A stretch of DNA of 64,000 nt from Brucella pseudogrignonensis (GTDB lineage Bacteria > Pseudomonadota > Alphaproteobacteria > Rhizobiales > Rhizobiaceae). The first letter of the stretch is position 1. Each line of letters begins with the position of its first letter. The stretch is taken from positions 186,001 to 250,000 of the forward strand of contig NZ_JAVLAT010000002.1 in assembly GCF_032190615.1 (NCBI RefSeq), given 5' to 3'. The position numbers and the translations under genes were made by a program. The notes under the pieces are model-generated. The model saw only the letters and a program-made list of their open reading frames with translations, did not search any database and had not been told where the DNA came from. This document shows, in pieces, positions 8,195 through 16,934 of this stretch.

Positions 8195-8995
8195 ATGACC
8201 GAACCAGTGTTTTCCCGCATTCAGGCAAGCCGTACGGCAGACGATGTTGTGCATCAGATCGAGAGCCTGATTCTTGAAGGTGTTTTGCGCGGTGGCGACA
8301 GACTTCCGGGCGAACGGGAACTGGCACGTCAATTCGATATCTCGCGCCCTATTCTGCGTGATGCGCTCAAACGGCTCGAAAATGCTGGTCTTCTCACCTC
8401 TAAGCACGGCGGTGGAACTTTCGTGGCCGATGTCATCGGTCAGGTTTTCAGCCCCCCTGTTGTCAGGCTTTTCAGCGAGCATCGAAAAGCGACAACCGAC
8501 TATCTCGAATATCGTCGTGAGATTGAAAGCGTGACTGCCGAATATGCAGCGCTGCGCGCCACGTCAGCCGACAAGGCACTCCTTGCTGAAATCATGGCCG
8601 CGATGGAAGAGGCCAACAGCGCCAGTGATCTGGATAAAGGCGCACAGCTTGATGTCGAGTTTCACAATGCGATTGGCGAAGCCGCGCACAATATTGTGCT
8701 GCTACACACATTGCGTTCCTGCTATCAGCTGCTCAAAGATGGCGTTTTCTACAATCGCAGCCTGATTTACAGCTATCCCGGCGTGGCTGACATGCTGCTG
8801 TCACAGCATCGCGCCATTTACGACGCGGTGATTGCGGGCAACCCGCAAGCCGCACGCGAAGCGGTGCAGAAACATATCCGCTTTGTCGAACAGGCAACCA
8901 ATGACCGCGAACTCAACGACGAGCGTGAACGCGTATCGCGATTGCGCTATCGGCAGCGGGCTGGAAAAGATGTGAAAGAGAGCGGCGATTTATGA
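8195..8995 (+). CDS. GntR family regulator, FCD (FadR) subfamily
   Basis: 266-aa repressor/activator. Residues 10-78 form the GntR winged helix-turn-helix (LPGERELARQFDISRPILRDALKRLE), and residues about 100-230 form the all-helical FCD effector domain with metal-ligand-type residues (VEFHNAIGEAAHN, the SQHRAIYDAVIAGN motif). FCD proteins such as PdhR, LldR and GlcC sense organic acids and usually bind TGGT/ACCA dyads. The neighbouring glc operon and its TGGTAAA/TTTACCA site make a link possible but unproven. The stop codon overlaps the start of the phosphatase gene by 4 bp (ATGA), so the two are translationally coupled. Confidence 0.93.
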   Translation: MTEPVFSRIQASRTADDVVHQIESLILEGVLRGGDRLPGERELARQFDISRPILRDALKRLENAGLLTSKHGGGTFVADVIGQVFSPPVVRLFSEHRKATTDYLEYRREIESVTAEYAALRATSADKALLAEIMAAMEEANSASDLDKGAQLDVEFHNAIGEAAHNIVLLHTLRSCYQLLKDGVFYNRSLIYSYPGVADMLLSQHRAIYDAVIAGNPQAAREAVQKHIRFVEQATNDRELNDERERVSRLRYRQRAGKDVKESGDL

Positions 8996-9750
8996 GTGGC
9001 ATGACCCTACAGGACGCAAAAGGGCCGGAAGGTATCCGGCTTTATGCCATTGGCGATGTGCATGGTCGTCTCGATCTCTTGCAGGATATGCATGGGCTGA
9101 TCCGCGCCGACCTCGACCACAATCCTGCACATGACTGGCGCATCATTCACCTAGGAGACTACATCGACCGGGGACCGGATTCGAAAGGCGTTCTGGATTT
9201 TCTGATCCATGCCTCAACGCATGATCCGCGCATTCTCGCGCTCATCGGCAATCATGATGATGGATTTCTACATTATCTTGCAACCGGCGATACAAATGGC
9301 ATTTTTGCACTGCATGGCGGCAGCGACACCGCACGGTCATACGGTGTAGAGGTCGATTACACCGACCCCACATCGGCGAAAGCAGCTTATCCAAAGCTAC
9401 TGGACGCAATTCCGCAGACGCATATCGACTATATCCGCTCGATGCCTTCTTGGTTAAGTTTCGGAGACTTCTTTTTCTGCCATGCGGGCGTGAACCCGGT
9501 GGTGCCGCTTGATGCGCAGGACCGTGATGACCTGATGTGGATCAGAACATTGTTTCTGAAATGGACCGACCCACTAGACAAGGTGATTATCCACGGCCAT
9601 ACGCCACAACGCGTTGTCGATGTTCAGCCCAATCGGGTCAATCTCGACACATATGCATGGAAAAACGGAAAGCTGTCGGCCATCGTCATCGATGGCCCGG
9701 AAAAGCGCTTTCTGGAAGCGGCAGGTCCAGCCGCTAGTAGCAACGTTTAA
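8992..9750 (+). CDS. Metallophosphoesterase (PP1-type serine/threonine phosphatase-like)
   Basis: 252-aa cytoplasmic calcineurin-like phosphoesterase. All metal-binding motifs are present in order: GDVHGRLDLL (about residues 21-30), GDYIDRGPDSKGV, GNHDD and the C-terminal HGHTP. This layout is that of bacterial PrpA/PrpB-type serine/threonine phosphatases and related diadenosine-polyphosphate hydrolases; the substrate cannot be decided. It overlaps the upstream FCD regulator gene by 4 bp, an unusual pairing. Its last 4 bp overlap the 3' end of a tiny convergent membrane-protein gene. Confidence 0.9.
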   Translation: MSGMTLQDAKGPEGIRLYAIGDVHGRLDLLQDMHGLIRADLDHNPAHDWRIIHLGDYIDRGPDSKGVLDFLIHASTHDPRILALIGNHDDGFLHYLATGDTNGIFALHGGSDTARSYGVEVDYTDPTSAKAAYPKLLDAIPQTHIDYIRSMPSWLSFGDFFFCHAGVNPVVPLDAQDRDDLMWIRTLFLKWTDPLDKVIIHGHTPQRVVDVQPNRVNLDTYAWKNGKLSAIVIDGPEKRFLEAAGPAASSNV

Positions 9751-9884
9751 CGCGCGCTGGAAATACCGTAACCGTCAGTCGAGGTCATGCTGTTACCAGC
9801 ATCGACGGTAAAAATGCCAACTGCCATGAACACGATCGCAGAAACCATCAGAACTGTGAGAAGTGCAGCATGCTTAGCAGTCAT
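9747..9884 (-). CDS. 45-aa small membrane protein
   Basis: A 45-codon frame with an ATG start. The product begins MTAKHAALLTVLMVSAIVF, giving one transmembrane segment (about residues 6-26), followed by a short polar tail rich in Ser, Thr and Gly (ending GYGISSAR). It is convergent with the phosphatase gene and overlaps it by 4 bp. The coding frame is clean and the membrane-segment pattern is coherent, which supports a real gene. Function unknown. The 214 bp upstream (9885-10098) hold no other gene and would contain its promoter. Confidence 0.55.
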   Translation of the reverse strand: MTAKHAALLTVLMVSAIVFMAVGIFTVDAGNSMTSTDGYGISSAR

Positions 9885-10098
9885 AATCGAAAACTCTTTG
9901 GACAGGTTACCGGACAGTCGGAGACCGAGCTTTCATAATGGGCAAGATTTACACCTTGTCCGACCATTTGCCACCCGGAGCGTGGCCTCAGTTACACCTG
10001 AAAAAAGTTACCCGCAACTGAACGTCCAAGTTACAATTGTTGCTTTCAGACCGAAAATCCCAAATGGTTTTCACCTGTGGCAAAGTGGCAACGATTTA

Positions 10099-10797
10099 TC
10101 AGATCAGACCAACCCATGCCCGTGCCAGAGCAGCCCCCGCCCGGTCGGCAGCGACGCCTGAGAGTTGTAGATTTCCTGGAAGTTCAGCTGCCCATTGAGA
10201 ATCGAAACCGGCAATCATCTCACGTAAAGATGCACTCCATTCCGAGACGAGCTTGGTGTCGGCCTCGAAGTGAAACTGGGTGCCATAAGTCGCACGCCCG
10301 ATCCTGTAAGCCTGATTGACCGTCATGTCGCTGCTTGCCATATGAACCGCGCCATCAGGCAGAGAAAAAGTATCACGATGCCAGTGGAAAATAGGGAAAG
10401 CGGCTCCCGCGGCAGACATAACCGGATCACTTTTTCCGTTCTCTGTCAGCAAGACCTTATGCCAGCCAAATTCCATCGGGCGGTTGAGAATATTTTCACC
10501 GCCATAAGCGCGCGCGATAAGCTGGCTGCCAAGGCAAATGCCTAAAACCGCCTTGTCTTTATCGCCAAACGCCCGAATGAGATTGAGCAGATCAGGGAAA
10601 TAAGGGTAATCGCTATCGGCAAGAGCGTTCTGCTCGCCGCCTAGTACGATCAGAGCGTTATGCTGACTATCATCTGCGGGAAGGGTATCGCCATTATAGG
10701 CATGCCTGATATCAATTCCGTAACCCGCTTCAATCAGGATCGGCTCAATCTGCCCCAGACCTGAATCGGAATAATTCTGGACCACCAACACTTGCAT
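10099..10797 (-). CDS. Class I glutamine amidotransferase (GMP synthase-like)
   Basis: 232-aa stand-alone GATase1 domain. The triad is intact: nucleophile Cys88 in LGICLGSQ, His176 and Glu178 in YGTQFHFEAD. An oxyanion-type GGEQNALAD segment is also present. Such single-domain proteins resemble the glutaminase part of GMP synthase and include enzymes acting on gamma-glutamyl compounds, for example gamma-glutamyl-putrescine or gamma-glutamyl peptide hydrolases. No partner synthetase is nearby. The gene is separated from the efflux operon upstream by a terminator and is likely a single transcription unit. Confidence 0.88.
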   Translation of the reverse strand: MQVLVVQNYSDSGLGQIEPILIEAGYGIDIRHAYNGDTLPADDSQHNALIVLGGEQNALADSDYPYFPDLLNLIRAFGDKDKAVLGICLGSQLIARAYGGENILNRPMEFGWHKVLLTENGKSDPVMSAAGAAFPIFHWHRDTFSLPDGAVHMASSDMTVNQAYRIGRATYGTQFHFEADTKLVSEWSASLREMIAGFDSQWAAELPGNLQLSGVAADRAGAALARAWVGLI

Positions 10798-10834
10798 TGT
10801 TCAAGCCCCGCGTTTTTATAAAAAATGGCTATCA

Positions 10835-10866
10835 TGAAAAAAGCCCGGACAAAATAGCCGGGCTTT
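10835..10866 (-). terminator. Terminator of the aromatic-acid-efflux-type operon
   Basis: Inverted repeat AAGCCCGG/CCGGGCTT (10841-10848 with 10858-10865). Read on the minus strand it follows the HlyD-family gene and is succeeded by a T run (A run at 10837-10842 on the plus strand). Confidence 0.82.
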
Positions 10867-10874
10867 CATATGTT

Positions 10875-11741
10875 TCAGTTCACCACAGACACGCTGACGG
10901 TGCGGCCAGCCACCAGATGCACGCCTTCCGGCACATCTTCAAGCTTCACGCGCACCGGAACACGCTGCGCCAAACGCACCCAATTGAATGTCGGTGAAAC
11001 ATTGGCGAGCAGGCTGGAGGAATCAGTGCGCTCACGATCCTCGATTCCGCCTGCAATACCTTCGACCTTGCCTTTGAGCTGCACCTTGCTGCCCATCACA
11101 TCGATGACAACAGGATCGCCAATTTTGATGCGTTCAAGCTTGTTTTCCTCAAAATAGCCGGAGACATAAAATGAGTCCGTATCGACTAGCGCAGTCACCG
11201 CAGAACCGGCCGTTACATAATCACCGGGCTGGAGCGAGAAATTGGTGATGACACCATTCACCGGCGCTTTTACCGACGAACGGTCAAGATTAAGCGCGGC
11301 CAAGTCACGATCAAGCTCTGCCTGGCGATAGGTGGCCTCGGCTTGCATTGTCGTGGTTTCGATCTGCTCCATCTTCTGTTGCGTAACAGTCGTATCATTG
11401 AGTTTGTGATAACGAGACAAATCACGGTTTGCCATGTCGAGTGCTGCCTTGCTGCTGGCCAGTTTTGCCTGCGCCTGCTGCAATGCGAGCTTGTAGCGTG
11501 CCTGATCAATGCGGAAAATCACATCGCCCTTTTTGACGTCCTGATTGTCATGGACCAGCACTTCGGTGACGAGACCCGAAACATCGGGCGCAAGACGCAC
11601 AACGTCCGCGCGGATTTTACCATCACGCGTCCACGGCGCATTCATATAATAATCCCATAGATGCCAGCCGAGAAGCCCTGCCATTGTAACCATGACGAGG
11701 GTTAGGAAGACCCGGCCGGAATGTGCGAAAAGCTTCTTCAT
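10875..11741 (-). CDS. HlyD family periplasmic adaptor (AaeA/EmrA-like)
   Basis: 288-aa membrane-fusion protein of an efflux system. One N-terminal transmembrane segment (about residues 9-27) anchors it in the inner membrane. It is followed by a biotinyl-lipoyl-like domain (IRADVVRLAPDVSGLV), a coiled-coil hairpin rich in Gln, Ala and Leu (about 80-145), a second lipoyl half (VKAPVNGVITNF) and beta-barrel domains. The ATG at 11741 is chosen over the longer frame because it overlaps the stop of the DUF1656 gene by 4 bp. It is the last gene of MarR-FUSC-DUF1656-HlyD, the arrangement of AaeA/AaeX/AaeB-type hydroxybenzoate efflux systems. Confidence 0.92.
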   Translation of the reverse strand: MKKLFAHSGRVFLTLVMVTMAGLLGWHLWDYYMNAPWTRDGKIRADVVRLAPDVSGLVTEVLVHDNQDVKKGDVIFRIDQARYKLALQQAQAKLASSKAALDMANRDLSRYHKLNDTTVTQQKMEQIETTTMQAEATYRQAELDRDLAALNLDRSSVKAPVNGVITNFSLQPGDYVTAGSAVTALVDTDSFYVSGYFEENKLERIKIGDPVVIDVMGSKVQLKGKVEGIAGGIEDRERTDSSSLLANVSPTFNWVRLAQRVPVRVKLEDVPEGVHLVAGRTVSVSVVN

Positions 11742-11947
11742 AGTGGTATTCCGTTCAAGATAACGGCGCTTGCGCCGAGAATGCAAAAATACATGGCGGC
11801 ATCAAACAAAGGTCTGTGCCACACAAAACGATAAAATCGCACGCGTGCGAGCAGACGCTGCATCAGCGAGTTTGCGAAATAGGCACCCAATGCCAGCACC
11901 GCGAGGCTCGGTAGATAGATCCCATAGATGTCGAATTCCGGTCTCAT
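11738..11947 (-). CDS. DUF1656 (AaeX-like) small membrane protein
   Basis: 69-aa protein with two hydrophobic segments (about residues 12-30 and 50-66). The start MRPEFDIYGIYLPS matches the DUF1656 family, whose members sit between the FUSC permease and the HlyD adaptor in aromatic-carboxylate efflux operons. It begins 28 nt after the FUSC gene and its stop overlaps the start of the HlyD gene (ATGA). Its precise role in the pump is not known. Confidence 0.88.
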   Translation of the reverse strand: MRPEFDIYGIYLPSLAVLALGAYFANSLMQRLLARVRFYRFVWHRPLFDAAMYFCILGASAVILNGIPL

Positions 11948-11975
11948 AATTTTAATTCCATTCGTCCAGTTCGTC

Positions 11976-14075
11976 TCAGGCGGCCTGCGACAGTTCGAGT
12001 TGCGATTGCGGTGGCAACTCAAAAGGCGGCGCCTTTGGAAAGAGGTTGAAGCGCAGCGCAACCAACGCCAGACGAGGCCTTCTGGTGATTGCAGGCGAAC
12101 CATGTTCAAGGATGACGGCAATGGCATCATCGATTGCGCCAAGAAGTCGCTTATCTATATCCGCTTGCGCTTCATCATTTCTGTTACGCAAAAGCGCTTT
12201 GTAATGCGCACCAACACCATCAAGCACCTTGTCAACCGCCTGTCGGCATTGTTCCGGTAACTTTGAACGATACTGCTGGATGTCGATGGTGTTCATTCCA
12301 TTGCGCAGATCGCGCAGCAAATCGACCTTCGCAATGTCGGCAGAGGGAATTAAAGCCAGTCGTGGTGTCATCATTCCGATGCGGTCAATCATCCTGAGCA
12401 ACAAACTATTCATACGCAGACGGCGATGACGTCCCTGCTTGCGTTCTGTCGCTTCGATGAGATCGCGCCAGCCTGCTTTTACAAGCCGCTGCACAGTCCA
12501 TTCTGCGCCCACCGAGCGCACGATGGAAGTGACAACCGCAGCAATAACGATACCCACAACCGTTGCCAGATTGGCATTGGCAAAACTGATGAAATCATGG
12601 GTAAGATGACCCTGCAACATCAGCATGTTTGGCAAGTTCACACAAAGAACCATGCCCAGCAGAAACTGCGATGGTATTGCCAAAAGCAGGCCAGCAGGGA
12701 TCAAAAACAATCCCAGCACCAGTACGAGCGGCAAGAAGCCATCAACCAGCGGCAGAAGCGCAAATTCAAAGATGAAGGCTGCAACAATCACGATCAGCAG
12801 TAACCAGCTAAACTTGCGCATAACCGGAACCGGATCATCCATCGCTGCAAAAATACAGCAGAAGATGCCAGCCATCATGGCTGCTGCACTGCCCTGTGAC
12901 CAACCGGTGGCGATCCAGAAAGCGGTTGCGATACAGGTTGAGAGAAAGGCCGAGAAACCTGACAGAAAAGCCATGCCATAATCTCTGTGCTGCGGACGAC
13001 GCTTCAGATGTGCATCGTAGCGGCGCCAGCGTAGAGAATGGCGTGAACCAGAAATAATGTCTTGCCGCAACGTGATACAGTCGCTCCAGATCTGAACAAG
13101 ATCGCGCACGCGTGCCGCAACATTAAACGGCAGCAATTCATTCCACGTATGTGCATCCTTGCCATGACGGTCGATCTCGTCAATATAGCCCAGCAGAACA
13201 GCTCGGCGCTGTTCAGTCAGATCCTCTCCACTTTCTATCCAGTTGCAGGCTTCATCTAACAATTTCTGTACTGCCGGATGCCAGGATTTCTGACCTTCAC
13301 CGGGCTTGAGAACCAACACATCATTCAGGCTGGAAATGATCGGCAGCACAGCAACCATGCGTTGCTGTAGAACATGCAATAAGGTTGCGACATTGCGAAT
13401 TGAAGACGTATCATATGCCACATGTGTCGTCAGATTACGCAGTTCCAGCGCATCGGCGGCCAACCGCTGGCGGTCACGGCGAAATTCAGGGCTATCCCCC
13501 TTTCCACGCAATGTCTCAACTGCAAGCTTTGAACCATCGCGCAGCCAGTTATCAATGCGTGCAACAAGCACCGGACCGCTGTGGCGTGGAAAGACCAGAC
13601 GATTGACCACCGCAGCACAGATGATGCCGATAGCGATTTCCTCAACACGGCCAACTGCATAATTGAATGTGGTTTCAGGCGCTGAAACAACGGCAAAACT
13701 TGCAATTGCAACCGTGTAACCTGCCAGCATGAAAAGATAGCTGCGCGGTGTGCCATCAAGCAAGCTGATTGCAAGGCAGAGTCCCATCCACAAACCAATG
13801 GCCAGTGTCAAAATCTCTGGAGAATTGACCAGATTCGGCACAAACAGGATCGTGACGGCACCGCCAATGATGGTGCCGATCAGTCGGTAAAAACCCTTTG
13901 ACGTTGTCGCACCCGAAAGCGGATGCGCCACGATGTAAACCGCAGCCACAGACCAATAGGGATTGGGCAGATCTGCTATCAGAGCGATCCACAATGCAAG
14001 CATAGCGGCCGCAAAGGTCTTCAGCGAGAAGACCACGTCCCAAAATCGTGGCAATGTTTCAGCGGGCTTGATCAT
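11976..14075 (-). CDS. FUSC family transporter (AaeB/fusaric acid resistance-like)
   Basis: 699-aa inner-membrane efflux component. It shows two blocks of about five to six hydrophobic helices (about residues 15-165 and 365-515), each followed by a cytoplasmic helical region, the normal plan of FUSC/AaeB proteins. Family features include the N-terminal WIALIADLPNPYWSVAAVYIV region, typical of the FUSC N-terminal repeat. Known members export p-hydroxybenzoate, fusaric acid and similar aromatic acids with an HlyD partner. It follows the MarR gene by 36 nt in the same operon, so substrate-responsive derepression by MarR is likely. The substrate itself cannot be read from sequence. Confidence 0.92.
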   Translation of the reverse strand: MIKPAETLPRFWDVVFSLKTFAAAMLALWIALIADLPNPYWSVAAVYIVAHPLSGATTSKGFYRLIGTIIGGAVTILFVPNLVNSPEILTLAIGLWMGLCLAISLLDGTPRSYLFMLAGYTVAIASFAVVSAPETTFNYAVGRVEEIAIGIICAAVVNRLVFPRHSGPVLVARIDNWLRDGSKLAVETLRGKGDSPEFRRDRQRLAADALELRNLTTHVAYDTSSIRNVATLLHVLQQRMVAVLPIISSLNDVLVLKPGEGQKSWHPAVQKLLDEACNWIESGEDLTEQRRAVLLGYIDEIDRHGKDAHTWNELLPFNVAARVRDLVQIWSDCITLRQDIISGSRHSLRWRRYDAHLKRRPQHRDYGMAFLSGFSAFLSTCIATAFWIATGWSQGSAAAMMAGIFCCIFAAMDDPVPVMRKFSWLLLIVIVAAFIFEFALLPLVDGFLPLVLVLGLFLIPAGLLLAIPSQFLLGMVLCVNLPNMLMLQGHLTHDFISFANANLATVVGIVIAAVVTSIVRSVGAEWTVQRLVKAGWRDLIEATERKQGRHRRLRMNSLLLRMIDRIGMMTPRLALIPSADIAKVDLLRDLRNGMNTIDIQQYRSKLPEQCRQAVDKVLDGVGAHYKALLRNRNDEAQADIDKRLLGAIDDAIAVILEHGSPAITRRPRLALVALRFNLFPKAPPFELPPQSQLELSQAA

Positions 14076-14111
14076 TTTCTTTACGGCTACAGTTGTTAAA
14101 GCGTGCTCTGC

Positions 14112-14549
14112 TCAGGACGGCTGGTTCTGAAACTTCTCATGAAGCTTGCGCAGCACATCCATCGCGACATCGACGGCTTCAGGATCGAGATCACCCAGAA
14201 AGGCTGTGCGCAATCGCGCCGCAGTCTTTTCGACTTTCTGTGCGAGGGCGCGGCCTTCATCGGTGAGCTGAATGAGTTTCACCCGTCGGTCTGTGTCGTC
14301 TGCGGTGCGGCGGATCAGGTTTTCTTTTTCCAGATCATCCACCACGCGAACAATCGTTGCGCCTTCAATGCCAACTCTTTCAGCCAGCACACCCTGCGGG
14401 ATGCAGTCGCCGTGCCGCAGAAGGGTCATGAGTGGAATGGCTTTTGCATCCGAAAGACTGTGCTCTGCCATTGCCGCGTCAAAAGCTTTACGCCATCCAC
14501 GCGAATTGGCTGAGAGCAGCGGCGCAAATTCGACCCAGGCCTGTTTCAT
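14112..14549 (-). CDS. MarR family regulator of the efflux operon
   Basis: 145-aa MarR-type repressor with a winged helix-turn-helix at about residues 45-110 (GVLAERVGIEGATIVRVVDDLEKENLIRR, then the wing DDTDRRVKLIQLTDEG). MarR proteins often bind phenolic acids, which matches the aromatic-acid-efflux genes that follow. A perfect 20-bp palindrome lies 18 bp upstream of its start, a standard position for autorepression. It is the first gene of the operon with FUSC, DUF1656 and HlyD. Confidence 0.93.
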   Translation of the reverse strand: MKQAWVEFAPLLSANSRGWRKAFDAAMAEHSLSDAKAIPLMTLLRHGDCIPQGVLAERVGIEGATIVRVVDDLEKENLIRRTADDTDRRVKLIQLTDEGRALAQKVEKTAARLRTAFLGDLDPEAVDVAMDVLRKLHEKFQNQPS

Positions 14550-14567
14550 GATTTAAGTTCCATTCAA

Positions 14568-14587
14568 ATAGATATGATCATATCTAT
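14568..14587. promoter_or_regulatory. Perfect 20-bp palindrome, likely MarR operator
   Basis: ATAGATATGATCATATCTAT is a perfect palindrome. It is centred in the AT-rich region upstream of the MarR gene, 18 bp from its start codon, and overlaps where its promoter should be. MarR family members typically bind 16-20-bp palindromes of this kind. This is a strong positional inference. Confidence 0.75.
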
Positions 14588-14715
14588 ATGGATGCAATTC
14601 AGTTTATTTCAACTGGTTTTTATTGGTATCAATTAAACGTGTAACATCGCTCATGATGCACGGGGCACGACCAAAAGGCTTGACCATTGGCCCCGCCCTC
14701 TGTCATCGATGCGCA

Positions 14716-15462
14716 ATGCGCGCAAATTATAAAATGCAACGAATTCATATTGAAGCTGTCCTTGCTACAGGGACAAGCGTCGAAGCCCCAACCCAGGCCG
14801 CCCATTATCTAACGCATGTGTTGCGGTTGAAGGAAGGCGACGAAGTTCTGGCCTTTAACGGACAGGATGGCGAATGGAGGGTCAGGCTTCGTCCCGAGGG
14901 CAAGAAGCGGCTCTTTCTGGAAGTGATCGAACAAACCCGCCCGCAGCCAGCGCCTTGCGATCTGATCTATTGTTTTGCACCGCTCAAACAGGGCCGGCTT
15001 GATTATATGGTGCAGAAGGCGGTTGAAATGGGTGCAGGCGTGCTGCAACCCGTTATCACGCAGCATACGCAAGTGCCCAAGCTCGGCACAGATCGCATTA
15101 AAGCAAATGCGATTGAAGCCGCGGAACAATGTGGCGTGTTGGCCATACCCGAATGCCGCGATGCATTGCGCTTTGACCGCTTTCTGGAACAATGGGATCA
15201 GTCGCGCCGCCTGATCTTTTGCGATGAAGGCTATGAAAGCGATGATCCGCTAACCATTCTGAGCAATCTGAAACCCGGCCCTTACGCTGTGCTGATTGGG
15301 CCAGAAGGCGGCTTTTCGGAAAGCGAGCGACAGCAATTGCGCGCCCTGCCTTTTGTGACTGCCATTCCACTTGGACCTCGCATTCTGCGCGCGGATACCG
15401 CAGCGGTTGCGGCACTGACGCTTGTTCAGGCCGTGCTGGGCGACTGGAAAACACCAGCATGA
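14716..15462 (+). CDS. rsmE: 16S rRNA (uracil-1498-N3)-methyltransferase RsmE
   Basis: Methylates N3 of U1498 in 16S rRNA within the 30S subunit, using S-adenosylmethionine. 248 aa from the ATG at 14716 ([15 protein letters not shown]); the upstream in-frame extension to 14623 is not typical of the family. It has an N-terminal PUA-like domain (about 1-75, with [22 protein letters not shown]) and a SPOUT methyltransferase domain with a C-terminal trefoil knot ([13 protein letters not shown] and [16 protein letters not shown]). It precedes gshA by 98 bp in the same direction. Confidence 0.95.
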   Translation: MRANYKMQRIHIEAVLATGTSVEAPTQAAHYLTHVLRLKEGDEVLAFNGQDGEWRVRLRPEGKKRLFLEVIEQTRPQPAPCDLIYCFAPLKQGRLDYMVQKAVEMGAGVLQPVITQHTQVPKLGTDRIKANAIEAAEQCGVLAIPECRDALRFDRFLEQWDQSRRLIFCDEGYESDDPLTILSNLKPGPYAVLIGPEGGFSESERQQLRALPFVTAIPLGPRILRADTAAVAALTLVQAVLGDWKTPA

Positions 15463-15506
15463 ATTCAAGAAAATTCAATGATCAATGAAATTGACTTGCG
15501 CGATTT

Positions 15507-15518
15507 GACAAATTTGTC
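15507..15518 (+). promoter_or_regulatory. Short palindrome in the gshA upstream region
   Basis: GACAAATTTGTC is a perfect 12-bp palindrome that overlaps a TTGACA hexamer (15505-15510), about 43 bp upstream of the gshA start. It may be a promoter -35 with an overlapping operator. No matching -10 was confirmed. Confidence 0.35.
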
Positions 15519-15560
15519 CAATCACGCTGACAAAGACAAATTCGACTAGGGACAAACGAT

Positions 15561-16934
15561 ATGGCGCGCGACACAACTGATGAAACAGCACTGACCGGTG
15601 TTGAAGAACTCGCAGCCTATCTTGCTGAGGGCAGCAAGCCAAAAGATGCCTGGCGCATCGGCACCGAGCACGAAAAATTTCCGTTCTATGTCGCCGATAA
15701 CAGCCCTGTTCCCTATGATGGTCCACGCGGTATCAAAGCCATTCTGGAGGGTATGAAAGCCAAGCTTGGCTGGGAACCGATCATCGATGAAGGCAATATT
15801 ATCGGCCTCGTTGAACCAACCGGACAGGGTGCAATTTCGCTTGAGCCGGGTGGCCAGTTTGAATTGTCGGGCGCGCCTCTCTCCTCCATTCATCAGACAT
15901 GCCGCGAAGTGAATGCGCATCTTTCACAGGTGCGTGAGATTGCTGAACCACTTGGTATCCGCTTCCTCGGCCTTGGCGGCAGTCCGAAATGGACGCTGGC
16001 AGAAACGCCGGTGATGCCAAAGTCGCGTTATAAGATCATGAGCAACTACATGCCGAAAGTCGGGCATGAAGGTCTCGACATGATGTACCGCACATCGACC
16101 GTTCAGGTAAATCTCGACTTCAGCTCCGAAACCGACATGCGCCGCAAGATGCAGGTTTCGATGAAGTTGCAGTCAATTGCGACAGCACTGTTTGCCAGTT
16201 CGCCTTTCACCGAAGGCAAGCCAAATGGCCTTCAATCGTGGCGCTCCAATATCTGGCGGGACACCGACAACCAGCGCTCGGGCGTGTTGCCGTTTGTGTT
16301 CTCGGAAAACTTCGGCTTCATCGATTATGTGGAATGGGCACTCGACGTTCCAATGTATTTCATCCTGCGCGACGGTCGTTATCACGACTGCACGCATGTT
16401 ACCTTCCGTCAGTTCATGAATGGCGCATTGAAGGGTGAAGTCAGTGATCCGGTGCCGAACATGGGCGACTGGACCAATCATCTTTCAACGTTGTTCCCGG
16501 AAGTGCGCCTCAAGCGATTCCTCGAAATGCGTGGTGCCGATGGTGGCCCATGGCGCCGCATCTGCGCTCTGCCGGCTTATTGGGTTGGTCTGCTTTATGA
16601 TGATGAAGCACTGAGCGCCGCTGAAGACCTGACAAAAGACTGGACCTATGAAGAGGTTCTGGCGCTGCGCAATGATGTTCCTGCAAAGGCACTCAATGCT
16701 ACGTTCCGCGGCAAGCCGGTGGCGCAGATTGCACGCAAGACACTGGAAATTTCGCGTCTTGGTCTTCTCAACCGCAAACAGTTGAACAGCGACGGCTTTG
16801 ATGAAACGCATTTCCTGGCACCGCTTGAAGAAATCGTTGCCGCAGGCATCACTGATGCCGAACGCATGATCAAAGCTTACAACAGCGTCTGGGCTGGTTC
16901 GGTTGAGCCGATCTTCCTCGAATACGCGTACTAA
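15561..16934 (+). CDS. gshA: Glutamate-cysteine ligase (proteobacterial/plant type)
   Basis: First step of glutathione synthesis: ATP-dependent joining of glutamate and cysteine in the cytoplasm. 457 aa, the length of the plant-like class found in rhizobia and Brucella. Signature parts are RIGTEHEKFPF near residue 35, the EPGGQFELSGAPL block near residue 95, and MYRTSTVQVNLDFSSE near residue 180. The ATG at 15561 follows an AGGGAC ribosome-binding region. The last 4 bp overlap the 3' end of a convergent LysR gene. No gshB is present in the window. Confidence 0.95.
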   Translation: MARDTTDETALTGVEELAAYLAEGSKPKDAWRIGTEHEKFPFYVADNSPVPYDGPRGIKAILEGMKAKLGWEPIIDEGNIIGLVEPTGQGAISLEPGGQFELSGAPLSSIHQTCREVNAHLSQVREIAEPLGIRFLGLGGSPKWTLAETPVMPKSRYKIMSNYMPKVGHEGLDMMYRTSTVQVNLDFSSETDMRRKMQVSMKLQSIATALFASSPFTEGKPNGLQSWRSNIWRDTDNQRSGVLPFVFSENFGFIDYVEWALDVPMYFILRDGRYHDCTHVTFRQFMNGALKGEVSDPVPNMGDWTNHLSTLFPEVRLKRFLEMRGADGGPWRRICALPAYWVGLLYDDEALSAAEDLTKDWTYEEVLALRNDVPAKALNATFRGKPVAQIARKTLEISRLGLLNRKQLNSDGFDETHFLAPLEEIVAAGITDAERMIKAYNSVWAGSVEPIFLEYAY

